A DNA stretch of 13,634 bases from Actinomycetes bacterium (GCA_023386675.1 JAEWJG010000052.1:1-13634), one strand, 5' to 3'; positions 1-7,263 are shown, counted from the stretch's first letter. Made by a program: numbers and translations. The notes: a model not told the origin generated them from the letters alone.

Positions 1-222
1 CTGTTCCACCGGGGAGCGCGGGCTGCGGCCGCGTCCCCCGCCCACGCCGGGCACGACGGCACGTGGCTCCCGCTGGCCCTGACCGCCGCGCTGGTCGTCC
101 TCTGCGGCGCCTGCCTCCTCGGCGGCCTCCGGACCCTGGGGCGCCGGCGGACACCGCAAATGTGGCTGGGCGCCCTGGCGTCGTTCGGGATGTGCGCTGC
201 CGCCGCGGCGATGTTCTTCTGA
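1..222 (+). CDS. C-terminal end of an unrecognised membrane protein (5' truncated by window edge)
   Basis: Frame 1 is open from the first base to a TGA at 220-222, giving the last 73 residues of a longer protein. The fragment has a short polar, His-containing stretch followed by two hydrophobic segments. The first runs roughly from residue 22 to 43 (TWLPLALTAALVV...) and the second from about 54 to 72 (...GALASFGMCAAAAAMFF). A basic RTLGRRR linker lies between them, consistent with a cytoplasmic loop. The protein ends two residues after the last helix. I do not recognise the family; it is a multi-pass or C-terminally anchored membrane protein. It converges on fprA with a 14-bp gap and no visible terminator. 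Codon use is typical of the neighbours. Confidence 0.6.
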   Translation: MFHRGARAAAASPAHAGHDGTWLPLALTAALVVLCGACLLGGLRTLGRRRTPQMWLGALASFGMCAAAAAMFF

Positions 223-236
223 CCCGGCGGACGGTG

Positions 237-1607
237 TCAGTCGACGGCGGGGACCCCGTTGGAGACGCGGACCATCTCGTCGCGCGGGACCACCTTGATG
301 CGGGCTCGGCCCTGCTCGGCGCCGAGGGACTGCTCGTGCGCGTCGAGGTTGTGCCAGCCGTCGAGGTTCGTGTATTCCACACCCCGCTCGCGCAGGAGGT
401 TCTCCACAGATTCCTCTGAGGGGTCGGCGGGAGACCACCAGTTGCCCTGATCGTTGATCACATGCTTGATCGTCTCCATCGCATCCGACTTCGTGTGACC
501 GATGAGTCCGACCGGACCGCGCTTGATCCACCCGGTCGCGTACACGCCGTACATGCGCTCGTTGTCGCCCTTGCGCAGCACCTGGCCCTCGTGGTTGGGG
601 ATGACGCCGTGCTTGCGATCGAACGGGATGCCGGGCAGCGGCGAGCCGAAGTAGCCGACCGCGCGGTAGATCGCGTCGATCTCGAGCTCGCGGATCTCGC
701 CGGTCCCGCGCACGCCGCCCTCGCCGTCCGGCTCGGTGCGCTCGTATCGGAAGGCCGTGACGTTCCCGTGCTCGTCGCCCACCACCTCGAGCGGCTTGGC
801 GTAGAAGTGAAGGTGCAGGCGGCGGGAGGCGCTCCCCACCTCGCGCTGCCGCCACTGCTGCAGCACTCGGTCGATGACCATGACCTGCTTGTTGCTCGCG
901 ATCGCGGCCTTGGACTGCTCGTCGTAGTCGAAGTCCTCGTCGTACAGGATCATGTCGACGTCGCGCAGCTCGCCGAGCTCCCGCAGCTCCAGCGGTGTGA
1001 ACTTGACCTGCGCGGGTCCGCGGCGGCCGAATACGTGCACGTCCGTCACCGGGGAGGCCTTGAGGCCCTCGTAGACGTTCTCCGGGATCTCGGTCGGCAG
1101 GAGGTCGTCCGCGTGCTTGGCGAGCATGCGGGAGATGTCAAGCGCGACATTGCCGTTGCCGATCACGGCGACCGACTTCGCCTCCAACGGCCAGGTACGC
1201 GGCACATCCGGGTGACCGTCGAACCAGCTCACGAAGTCGGCGGCGCCGTACGAGCCGTGGAGCTCGATGCCGGGGATCTCGAGGTCGGCGTCGCGGACCG
1301 CGCCCGTCGCGAAGATGACGGCGTTGTAGTGGCGCTTGAGGTCGTCGAGGGTGATGTCGCGTCCGTACTCCACGTTGCCGAAGATGCGGATGTCGCCGCG
1401 GTCGAGCACCTCGCGGAGGGCGGTGATGATGCCCTTGATGCGCGGGTGGTCGGGCGCGACGCCGTAGCGGACCAGGCCGTACGGCGCGGGCAGCTGCTCG
1501 AAGAGGTCGATCGAGACGTCGAAGCCGCGCTCGGCCTTCAGCAGGATGTCGGCGGCGTAGATGCCCGCCGGCCCGGCGCCGACGATGGCCAGTCGCAGTT
1601 TGGTCAT
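237..1607 (-). CDS. fprA: FprA-type ferredoxin/flavodoxin-NADP+ reductase (FAD-dependent)
   Basis: 456 residues, which as I recall equals the length of mycobacterial FprA; adrenodoxin-reductase-like family. It should move electrons between NADPH and ferredoxin-type partners in the cytoplasm. Seen: an N-terminal FAD-binding Rossmann motif GAGPAG at residues 10-15; the family segment APYGLVRYGVAPDHP at 41-55; a second nucleotide-binding motif GNGNVALD at 150-157 followed by GRRGPAQ at 194-200, where the arginines are expected to contact the NADPH 2'-phosphate; and a C-terminal ATGWIKRGPVGLIG stretch that closes over FAD. The ATG start is preceded by AGAAGGA eight bases upstream. The gene lies 30 bp after the polyprenyl synthase gene on the same strand and has no promoter of its own that I can see, so it is probably the last gene of the menG operon. 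A direct role in quinone chemistry is not shown; the family call is secure. Confidence 0.93.
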   Translation of the reverse strand: MTKLRLAIVGAGPAGIYAADILLKAERGFDVSIDLFEQLPAPYGLVRYGVAPDHPRIKGIITALREVLDRGDIRIFGNVEYGRDITLDDLKRHYNAVIFATGAVRDADLEIPGIELHGSYGAADFVSWFDGHPDVPRTWPLEAKSVAVIGNGNVALDISRMLAKHADDLLPTEIPENVYEGLKASPVTDVHVFGRRGPAQVKFTPLELRELGELRDVDMILYDEDFDYDEQSKAAIASNKQVMVIDRVLQQWRQREVGSASRRLHLHFYAKPLEVVGDEHGNVTAFRYERTEPDGEGGVRGTGEIRELEIDAIYRAVGYFGSPLPGIPFDRKHGVIPNHEGQVLRKGDNERMYGVYATGWIKRGPVGLIGHTKSDAMETIKHVINDQGNWWSPADPSEESVENLLRERGVEYTNLDGWHNLDAHEQSLGAEQGRARIKVVPRDEMVRVSNGVPAVD

Positions 1608-1637
1608 TCGTTGATTCCTTCTGGTGTTCCGTGCGGC

Positions 1638-2714
1638 TCAGCTGGAGCGCTCGACGATGGTGTCCGCGAACCGGACGAGGGCCTTCTTCACCGGGCCGTC
1701 CGGCAAGGGCGCCAGCGCCTCGACCGCCTCGCGGGCCCAGCGGTGCGCCTCCTCCAGCGTCTGACGCGTCACGTCGTGCTCGCGCAGCGCCGCGATCGCC
1801 TCCATCGCGGCGGGCGTGACCTCGCCCTCCTCGGCCGATCCGATGACGTCGCGCTCGAGGCGCTCGAGCAGGGCGGCGGAGCCGGGGTCCGTGGCGGCCC
1901 GCTCGCGCAGGCGCAACACGGGAAGGGTGGCGACACCGGCGCGCAGGTCGTTGCCCGGGGTCTTGCCTGTCTCGGCGACGCCCTGATCGGAAAGGTCGAT
2001 CACATCGTCGATGAGCTGGAAGGCGACGCCGATCTTCTCGCCGAAGACGACCACCGGCTCCTCGTAGGAGGTCGGCGCGTTCGAGAACACGACGCCCATC
2101 TGGGCGGCGACGGCGATGAGCGAGCCGGTCTTGTCGGCCAGCACCTGGATGTAGTGCTCGACCGGGTCCTCTCCGTCCTGGGGCCCGATGGTCTCGTGCA
2201 GCTGCCCGAGGCAGAGCCGCTCGAAGGTGTCGGCCTGGAGCTGGATGGCGCGCTCGCCCAGCGCCGAGACGAGCTTGCTCGCCCGTGCGAAGAGCAGGTC
2301 GCCGGTGAGCACCGCGACGGAGTTGCCCCAGACGAACTGCGCGCTCGGGACGCCGCGGCGCATCTGCGAGTCGTCCATGACGTCGTCGTGATAGAGCGAG
2401 GCGAGGTGGGTGATCTCGACGGCCTCGGCGGCCTGGATCACGTCGGCGTTCGTGCCGTCGCCCAGCTGCGCTGCGAGCAGGGTCAGCATCGGTCGCACCC
2501 GCTTGCCCCCGGCCTCCAGCAGGTAGCGGGCCGTGACGTCGGCGAGGCCGTCCGCGAAGTGCATCTCGCGGTGCAGACCCTCCTCGACCAGGGCGAGTCC
2601 GTCATCGACGGCGTTGGCGAGCTCGCGGTCCTCACCGCGGATGAAGATCCGCTCGGTGAATCCCAGCTGACCGGTCAGCGACGGACGCCGCACGGCCGGG
2701 ACACTTCGTGGCAC
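1638..2714 (-). CDS. Long-chain polyprenyl diphosphate synthase (menaquinone side chain)
   Basis: 358 residues, trans-prenyltransferase family. It condenses isopentenyl diphosphate onto allylic diphosphates to make the all-trans tail used for menaquinone. Seen: GGKRVRP at 69-75; first Asp-rich motif DDVMD at 110-114; second Asp-rich motif DDVID at 236-240; KTPGNDL at 251-257. The residue five places before the first motif is Ala (ASLYH-DDVMD). In this family a small residue there leaves the product pocket open, as in IspB/solanesyl-type enzymes, so a long chain is expected; the exact length cannot be read. Start: the frame stays open far upstream, but that part is a shadow of menG. GTG at 2712-2714 is chosen because its G is the last base of the menG TAG stop (TAGTG overlap), it is preceded by a GAGGGGGAG purine tract, and it gives the family's usual length. 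Translational coupling to menG is likely. Confidence 0.9.
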   Translation of the reverse strand: MPRSVPAVRRPSLTGQLGFTERIFIRGEDRELANAVDDGLALVEEGLHREMHFADGLADVTARYLLEAGGKRVRPMLTLLAAQLGDGTNADVIQAAEAVEITHLASLYHDDVMDDSQMRRGVPSAQFVWGNSVAVLTGDLLFARASKLVSALGERAIQLQADTFERLCLGQLHETIGPQDGEDPVEHYIQVLADKTGSLIAVAAQMGVVFSNAPTSYEEPVVVFGEKIGVAFQLIDDVIDLSDQGVAETGKTPGNDLRAGVATLPVLRLRERAATDPGSAALLERLERDVIGSAEEGEVTPAAMEAIAALREHDVTRQTLEEAHRWAREAVEALAPLPDGPVKKALVRFADTIVERSS

Positions 2715-3745
2715 TACTCCCCCTCGGACGGGACGATGGACGCAGAGGATTCGGAGCCGCCGCGCGCGCCGGATGCCGGCTCGGTCGTCGGCTTCGGCGC
2801 GGACTTCGGCTTCGGCGCTGCCTTCGGCTTCGCCGCGGGCGTGGTCTTGGGCTTCGCCGCGGTCTCGGGCTTCGCCTTCGCCGCGGACGCGGGCTTCGGC
2901 TTCGCCGCGGACCCGGGCTTCGGCCTCGCCGCGGACGCGGGCGTGGGCTTCGCCGCGGAATCGGGCGAGGGCGCGGTCTTCGGCTTCGCGGCGGGCTTGC
3001 GCTTCGGCTTCGCCGCGGGCGCCTCCTCCACCACGACAGGACGCTCCGGCTTGAAGCCGCGGTGGAGCGCGACGATTCCGGCGGTCAAGTTCCGGTACGC
3101 CACGCGCTCGAACCCGGCCTCGCGCAGCCATGCGGCAAGCGTGCGCTGGTCCGGCCACGCCTGGATCGAGTCCATCAGGTACTCGTACGCCGCCGGGTTG
3201 GAGCTGGCCACCCGCGCGAGCACAGGCATCCCGTACTTCAGGTACGCCGAGTACCCCGCGCGGATCGGCGAGAGAGGGGGCTGCGAGAACTCGCACACGA
3301 CCACACGGCCGCCCGGCTTGACGACGCGGAAGAACTCGGCGAGCGCCTTCTTGGGGTCGACGATGTTGCGGAGGCCGAACGAGATCGTCACGGCGTCGAA
3401 GGAGTCGTCCTCGAAGGGCAGCGCGGTGGCGTCCGCCTGGACGAAGCGGACGAACGGGTTGCCCGCCTGGCGTTGCCGCCCGACCTCGATCATCCCCTCG
3501 GAGAAGTCGGCGGCGACGACCGAGGCGCCGTTGCGGGCGAGCGACGCGCTCGACGTGCCCGTTCCGGCGGCCACATCGAGGATGGTCTCGCCGGCGCGGG
3601 GGTCGACGGCACGCGTCGTCGCCACGCGCCACAGCGCCGCATTGCCCACCGACAGGACGGCGTTGGTCCGGTCGTAGCGCGTCGACACCTGGTCGAACAT
3701 GGCGGCGACCTGGGCGGGCTGCTTGCTGAGGTCGGCCTTACTCAC
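2714..3745 (-). CDS. menG: Demethylmenaquinone methyltransferase MenG/UbiE with long Lys-Ala-Pro tail
   Basis: Class I SAM methyltransferase for the last step of menaquinone synthesis. The catalytic part fills residues 1-235: an N-terminal FDQVSTRYDRTNAVLS segment typical of UbiE/MenG, SAM motif I LDVAAGTGT at 57-65, acidic residue at the end of strand 2 (VVAADFSEGM), ISFGLRNIVDPKKAL at 121-135, and a VVKPGGRVVV post-motif. The family usually ends near residue 230-250. Here about 100 more residues follow, with almost no hydrophobics: six 8-residue units of the type SAAKPKPA at 263-310, then a more acidic Ser/Glu-rich end. The tail resembles histone-H1-like or SR-type disordered extensions and its function is unknown. 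GTG start at 3743-3745; the upstream sequence TAAGCT-N6-GTG suggests a leaderless transcript. It overlaps the next gene by one base. Confidence 0.92.
   Translation of the reverse strand: MSKADLSKQPAQVAAMFDQVSTRYDRTNAVLSVGNAALWRVATTRAVDPRAGETILDVAAGTGTSSASLARNGASVVAADFSEGMIEVGRQRQAGNPFVRFVQADATALPFEDDSFDAVTISFGLRNIVDPKKALAEFFRVVKPGGRVVVCEFSQPPLSPIRAGYSAYLKYGMPVLARVASSNPAAYEYLMDSIQAWPDQRTLAAWLREAGFERVAYRNLTAGIVALHRGFKPERPVVVEEAPAAKPKRKPAAKPKTAPSPDSAAKPTPASAARPKPGSAAKPKPASAAKAKPETAAKPKTTPAAKPKAAPKPKSAPKPTTEPASGARGGSESSASIVPSEGE
2816..2959 (-). repeat. 24-bp tandem repeat coding the AAKPKP tail of MenG
   Basis: Six in-frame 24-bp units encode residues 263-310 of MenG as 8-residue repeats (S/T/P-A-A-K/R-P/A-K/T-x-x). 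On the + strand the core reads GGCTTCGCCGCGG with variable flanks. Units differ by point changes but keep frame. The lysine/proline-rich character continues at lower regularity on both sides (about residues 244-318). The repeat could change copy number between strains by slippage. Confidence 0.8.
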
Positions 3746-3751
3746 CCCACC

Positions 3752-3757
3752 AGCTTA
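3752..3757 (-). promoter_or_regulatory. Predicted -10 element of the menG operon (leaderless)
   Basis: Reverse strand TAAGCT fits TANNNT and is followed by six bases (GGTGGG) and the GTG start of menG, so the transcript should begin at or next to the start codon. No convincing -35 hexamer is seen. The spacing equals that found at five other genes in the window. Confidence 0.55.
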
Positions 3758-3809
3758 GGCTGCGCCGTCGGACCGTTGCAGTCAGGGACCCGGAACGCAC
3801 GCCGAACGC

Positions 3810-4196
3810 TCAGAACCGCTGCCCCAGCGCCTTGGCGCGCAACGCGTCGAACTCGCCCTTGCTGATGACCCCGCGGTCGAGCAGCGTCTGCGCCTGCTGG
3901 ATGTCTGCCGCCGGCGTCGCGGACGGCGTCGGGTGCGCTCCCCAGCTGTCGTCCTCCGGTACGGTCGCGCGCCGCGCGAGGTTCCGCTCCGCCATCCCTC
4001 GCCCCCGGGCGATCAGATAGACGAGCACCGTGATCACCGGAAGGAACACCAGGAAGATCACCCACACCGCTTTCCACCATCCGTTCAGCGACTGGTCGCG
4101 GAACAGGTCCACCAGCACCATGAACAGCATCATCAAGAACGCGACGAACGCGAAGATCCAAAACGTGTACAGGAACACACTCCAGAACGTGCCCAT
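3810..4196 (-). CDS. Small membrane protein: PLDc_N-like two-helix segment plus SHOCT domain
   Basis: 128 residues. Two hydrophobic helices lie at about 8-32 and 42-64. A Trp-rich turn between them (SLNGWWKAVWVIFLVFLPVITVLVYLI) matches the phospholipase D N-terminal (PLDc_N) style membrane module common in actinobacteria. After a polar linker with APTPSATPA-like sequence comes a short helical hairpin at 98-125 (DIQQAQTLLDRGVISKGEFDALRAKAL), which is the SHOCT pattern: leucine-rich helix, gly-val-ile turn, then D/E-F/Y-xxxKxKxL. No catalytic HKD motif exists, so it is not a phospholipase. SHOCT domains are thought to mediate oligomerisation; the role here is unknown. ATG start with AGGGG six bases upstream. 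It is divergent from ppk2 and does not obviously belong to the menG operon, which has its own promoter. Confidence 0.82.
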   Translation of the reverse strand: MGTFWSVFLYTFWIFAFVAFLMMLFMVLVDLFRDQSLNGWWKAVWVIFLVFLPVITVLVYLIARGRGMAERNLARRATVPEDDSWGAHPTPSATPAADIQQAQTLLDRGVISKGEFDALRAKALGQRF

Positions 4197-4219
4197 GTGA
4201 GGCCCCTCTCATCGCGCAC

Positions 4220-4225
4220 ACCGTA
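4220..4225 (-). promoter_or_regulatory. Candidate -10 of the SHOCT membrane-protein gene
   Basis: Reverse strand TACGGT fits TANNNT and would start a transcript near 4213, leaving a leader of about 17 bases that holds the AGGGG ribosome site. No clear -35. Weak prediction. Confidence 0.3.
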
Positions 4226-4288
4226 ATGCGCCGCCCCCGCGCTCGGCTAGCGGGCATTTCGGCCGGGCCACGCCGGTCGCGGCGGGTC

Positions 4289-4294
4289 TACGAT
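4289..4294 (+). promoter_or_regulatory. Candidate -10 of ppk2
   Basis: TACGAT fits TANNNT. A start about seven bases on would leave a leader of roughly 20 bases containing the AGGAGG at 4311-4316. The -10 overlaps the upstream ATG at 4293, an argument against using that ATG as the ppk2 start. No clear -35. Confidence 0.35.
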
Positions 4295-4322
4295 GGGCGC
4301 CCAGGCGACGAGGAGGCCGGCG

Positions 4323-5177
4323 ATGGGCGAGCGAACGAACTGGACCGACGATCCCTACGAGCTGCTGCGCGTGAAGCCGGGCTTCCGGCTGGCGGATCAG
4401 CCGACGGATGCGACGCCCGGGTTCCGCGGCGACAAGAAGGACGGCGAGAAGACCCTGAAAGAGGACGCCGACGTGCTGGCCGACCTCCAGGAGCAGCTGT
4501 TCGCCTGCGGCAGGCAGGGCGAGCCGCGATCGGTGCTCCTGGTCCTGCAGGCCATGGACACCGCGGGCAAAGGCGGCATCGTGTCCCACGTCATCGGCGC
4601 GATGAACCCCGGCGGCGTCCGCTACGCCGGGTTCGGCAAGCCGACGCCGGACGAGCTCGCCCACGACTTCCTCTGGCGGATCTGGCGCGAAGTCCCGTCA
4701 GCAGGCCAGGTCGGTGTGTTCGACCGCTCCCACTACGAGGACGTCCTCATCGGCCGGGTCCGGCAGCTCGCGCCGCCGGAGGAGCTGGAGCGACGCTACG
4801 GCGCGATCAACGCGTTCGAGAAGGAGTTGGCGCAGTCCGGCACCACGGTGATCAAGGTCATGCTGCACCTGGGCAAGGAGGAGCAGCGGAAGCGCCTCGC
4901 ATCCCGGCTCGACCGGCCGGACAAGTACTGGAAGTTCAACCCGGCCGACGTCGACGAGCGCCTGCTGTGGGACGACTACCAGGAGGCGTACCAGGTCGCG
5001 CTCGACCGGACGGCCTCCGCCTACGCACCGTGGTTCGTCGTCCCGGCCGACCACAAGTGGTACGCCCGCGCCGCGGTGCAGCAGCTGCTCATCCGGGCCC
5101 TGTCGGACCTGAACCTGGAGTGGCCGAAGCCCGACTACGACGTGGAGGAGCAGAAGCGCCGCCTCGCCGAGTCCTGA
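4323..5177 (+). CDS. ppk2: PPK2-family polyphosphate kinase (polyphosphate:nucleotide phosphotransferase)
   Basis: 284 residues, a single PPK2 domain. It transfers phosphate between polyphosphate and nucleoside mono- or diphosphates. Seen: Walker A-like QAMDTAGKGG at 76-85; GVRYAGFGKPTPDELAHDFLWR at about 98-119, a hallmark of the family; Walker B/lid FDRSHYEDV at 133-141; then IKVMLHLGKEEQRKRLASR and DKYWKFNPAD(V)DERLLWDDY, both strongly conserved in PPK2 proteins. Class I/II/III specificity cannot be assigned with confidence by eye. Start: ATG at 4323 has a perfect AGGAGG six bases upstream; an in-frame ATG at 4293 sits inside a likely -10 and lacks a ribosome site. Its TGA stop is immediately followed by the reverse-strand stop of menF with no gap. 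Confidence 0.92.
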   Translation: MGERTNWTDDPYELLRVKPGFRLADQPTDATPGFRGDKKDGEKTLKEDADVLADLQEQLFACGRQGEPRSVLLVLQAMDTAGKGGIVSHVIGAMNPGGVRYAGFGKPTPDELAHDFLWRIWREVPSAGQVGVFDRSHYEDVLIGRVRQLAPPEELERRYGAINAFEKELAQSGTTVIKVMLHLGKEEQRKRLASRLDRPDKYWKFNPADVDERLLWDDYQEAYQVALDRTASAYAPWFVVPADHKWYARAAVQQLLIRALSDLNLEWPKPDYDVEEQKRRLAES

Positions 5178-6440
5178 TCAGCCGAACGCCTCGACGATCG
5201 GCCGGAACTTCATCGTCGTCTCGGCGAGTTCGCGGTCGGGGTCGGAGTCCGCGACGATGCCGGCGCCGGCGTACGCCGTGAGGTCACCGCCCGGCTCGAC
5301 CTGCGCGCACCGGAGCGCGATGGCCCACTCGCCGTCGCCGTCGCCCCCGACCCAGCCCACCGGGCCGGCGTAGCGACCGCGATCGAACGGCTCGAGCTCG
5401 CGGATGAGGGCGAGGGCCTCGGTGCGCGGCGTGCCCGCGACCGCAGCGGTCGGATGCAGGGCCGCGGCGAGGTCCAGCGAGCTCGACCCGTCGCTCAGCA
5501 TCCCGGCGATGTCGGTCGCCAGATGCCAGAGGTTGGGGAGCTTCAACGTGAACGGCTCGTCGCTGGCGGCGAGGTCGGCGCTGTGCGGGCGCAGCGCGTC
5601 CATCACGCTCGTGACCGCGAAGCGGTGCTCGCCCTGATCCTTGGCGCTCGCGACCAGCTCGGCCGCGGCGGCCGCATCCCGCGCGGCGTCCACGCCACGC
5701 GACATCGTGCCGGCGAGCACGCGCGCCGTGACGGTGCCGTGATGCACGCGCACCAGGGTCTCCGGCGATGAGCCCACCAGGCCGTCGACGGCGAACGTCC
5801 AGCAGTCCGGGTAGCCGAGCGCGAGCTCCACCAAAGCGCGTCGCAGGTCGGACTCGACCGGCAGGTGACCGCGGAGGTCGCGGGCCAGCACCACCTTCGA
5901 GAGGTCGTCCTCGCGGATGCGCTCCACGGCCGCTGCCACCGCCGACCGGTAGCCGTCGCCGCCGAGCTGCCCTGGCAGGAGGCTCAGTCGGTACTCGTCG
6001 CCGAAGGCGGTCGGACGCGGCAGCGCGCGGGCGACGGGATCGCCGGCGCGCGCGATGCGGGTGATCCAGCTCCTGCTGCCGCGGCGGCCGACCACGACCT
6101 CCGGCACGATCAGCGTGCTCGTCGCCGTGCTCGCGTCGTCGAAGGCGAAGGTACCGAAGGCCACGAGCCCGGTGCCGGGGGTGTGCACCGCGTCCTCGAC
6201 GCTCGCGGCCGCGGCGACCTCACGCCACGCGGCGGAGGCCTGTTCGATGCGGTCCGGCCCGGTGAACTCGAGCCGCAGCACCTCGCCGATGCCGGCCATC
6301 CCCTCTCCCTTGCGCAGCCAGAGCAGAGGCGTGCGGGAGTCGAGGAAGGGGATGAGCTGGCGGACGTCATCGAGCGGTGTGGTCTCGGCCTCGAGGACCG
6401 TCACGCCAGTCTCCCGCCGAGCGGTCGGGGCTGATCTCAC
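5178..6440 (-). CDS. menF: Isochorismate synthase (menaquinone entry step)
   Basis: 420 residues, chorismate-utilising enzyme family. It converts chorismate to isochorismate, Mg2+-dependent. Seen: SKVVLAR at 181-187 (Lys182 corresponds to the water-activating lysine of isochorismate synthases); GSSPETLV at 223-230; HPTAAVAGTPR at 329-339; RYAGPVGWV at 356-364; AGAGIVADSDPDRELAETTMKF at 391-412. These are the chorismate/Mg site motifs. A siderophore or salicylate role is possible for this family, but menG and a prenyl synthase gene nearby favour menaquinone. Start: GTG at 6438-6440 lies six bases after TAGGCT, the same leaderless geometry as other genes here. An in-frame GTG at 6402-6404 with GGGAG six bases upstream is a real alternative and would give 408 residues. 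Convergent with ppk2. Confidence 0.9.
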   Translation of the reverse strand: MRSAPTARRETGVTVLEAETTPLDDVRQLIPFLDSRTPLLWLRKGEGMAGIGEVLRLEFTGPDRIEQASAAWREVAAAASVEDAVHTPGTGLVAFGTFAFDDASTATSTLIVPEVVVGRRGSRSWITRIARAGDPVARALPRPTAFGDEYRLSLLPGQLGGDGYRSAVAAAVERIREDDLSKVVLARDLRGHLPVESDLRRALVELALGYPDCWTFAVDGLVGSSPETLVRVHHGTVTARVLAGTMSRGVDAARDAAAAAELVASAKDQGEHRFAVTSVMDALRPHSADLAASDEPFTLKLPNLWHLATDIAGMLSDGSSSLDLAAALHPTAAVAGTPRTEALALIRELEPFDRGRYAGPVGWVGGDGDGEWAIALRCAQVEPGGDLTAYAGAGIVADSDPDRELAETTMKFRPIVEAFG

Positions 6441-6446
6441 CAGGCC

Positions 6447-6452
6447 AGCCTA
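6447..6452 (-). promoter_or_regulatory. Predicted -10 element of menF (leaderless)
   Basis: Reverse strand TAGGCT, then six bases (GGCCTG), then the GTG at 6440. This favours the longer protein on a leaderless transcript. If the transcript instead starts a few bases further in, the downstream GTG at 6404 with its own GGGAG would be used. Confidence 0.5.
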
Positions 6453-6578
6453 CGCCCGCGAGACTGAGGGGCCGGTGGGCGCCGGATGGGGACTCGATGA
6501 ACGCCGGGCAGGAGCGTCGAGACCCTGAGATGCACGCTTTCGACACCCGGTACATCAGCCCGCCACCTGAGAGACCGG

Positions 6579-6593
6579 GATGTAACATTCATC
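6579..6593 (+). promoter_or_regulatory. -10 element and candidate operator of the gntR pair
   Basis: TAACAT at 6583-6588 is followed by six bases and the ATG at 6595, again predicting a leaderless mRNA. The -10 is embedded in dyad symmetry: GATG (6579-6582) and CATC (6590-6593) flank it, and ATGTAACAT at 6580-6588 is an odd-length palindrome. GntR-type proteins commonly bind short palindromes over their own promoters, so autoregulation is a reasonable inference. The rest of the 154-bp menF/gntR intergenic stretch shows nothing I can name. Confidence 0.45.
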
Positions 6594-6594
6594 T

Positions 6595-7263
6595 ATGCCC
6601 GTGCCCGTGACCGGAGCCGCCAGCCCCCGTCGGCTCATCCGCGACGAAGTCTTCGTACGCCTCCTCGACGCGATCGTCGACGGCGACCTCCTCCCCGGCG
6701 AACAGCTGTACGACGCCGAGATCGAGCGGTGGGTCGGCGTCTCGCGCACCCCGGTCCGCGAAGCCCTCAACCAGCTCGCCACGATGGGCCTGGTCGAGAT
6801 CCTCCCGCAGCGCCGCACACGGGTCACCCCCATCGAGCCGGACAGGCTCCGCCACCTCATCGCCACGGTCGGCGTGCTCGTCGCCGGCGTGGTGCGGGAT
6901 GCGACGCCGCTGCTGACCGAGGCCGACCGCGACGAGCTGCGCTCTGCTGCGGAAGGCGACAGCGCTTCCGTGGTGCGCACCGGCCTGTCGGCCGACGGCT
7001 TCCTCGGCGTCTTCGTCCGGCGGCTCGACAACGGCACCGTCGCACGCCTGCTCAAGCGCCACCTGCCGGAGGTGCAGCGCGCGCTCAACGCCGCCCCCTC
7101 TGACGCGGCCTTCGCGAAGGGCCGCTCCTCCGTGACCGCTCTCGCGGACGCCGCCGTGGCAGGTAAGGCCGACAAGGCCGGCCGCGCCGCCACCGAGCTG
7201 TTCGACAAGGCACTGATCACCCTCGCCGACGAGTTCGCCGCATCCCAGAAGGAGAGCCGCTGA
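6595..7263 (+). CDS. GntR-family transcriptional regulator (first of a tandem pair)
   Basis: 222 residues. A winged helix-turn-helix fills residues 10-80: RRLIRDEVFVRLLDAIVDGDLLPGEQL, then VGVSRTPVREAL at 48-59 as the recognition helix, then LATMGLVEILPQRRTRVTPI as the wing. This is the FadR/FCD-style DNA-binding domain. The C-terminal part (about 85-222) is all-helical by appearance and has the length of an FCD domain. However, the Asp/His set used by FCD proteins for metal and ligand is not visible; the region equivalent to the DxxFH segment reads ADGFLGVFVRRLDNGTV with no His. Its ligand therefore cannot be guessed. ATG start follows TAACAT-N6, with no Shine-Dalgarno. Its stop overlaps the start of the second regulator by one base (TGATG). 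Confidence 0.87.
   Translation: MPVPVTGAASPRRLIRDEVFVRLLDAIVDGDLLPGEQLYDAEIERWVGVSRTPVREALNQLATMGLVEILPQRRTRVTPIEPDRLRHLIATVGVLVAGVVRDATPLLTEADRDELRSAAEGDSASVVRTGLSADGFLGVFVRRLDNGTVARLLKRHLPEVQRALNAAPSDAAFAKGRSSVTALADAAVAGKADKAGRAATELFDKALITLADEFAASQKESR

Noticed and set aside
3217..3226. CGAGCACAGG inside menG, identical to the first ten bases of the cassette repeat
   Set aside because: It encodes conserved MenG sequence (PVLARVA), has no A tract, no inverted partner and no hairpin, so chance is sufficient.
1638..3632. A single 664-codon reverse frame joining the prenyl synthase to upstream sequence
   Set aside because: The upstream 306 codons are the menG gene read in the wrong frame (Arg/Ala-rich low-complexity). 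The GTG at 2714, overlapping the menG stop, gives the normal protein.
462..3677. A 1071-codon forward open frame
   Set aside because: It lies antisense to fprA, the prenyl synthase and menG, is composed of low-complexity Val/Ala/Asp/Arg text, and matches no family. Such frames are expected opposite GC-rich genes.
6497..6594. A short open frame in the menF/gntR intergenic region
   Set aside because: No ribosome site, no conserved-looking sequence, and it overlaps the promoter and predicted operator of the gntR genes.
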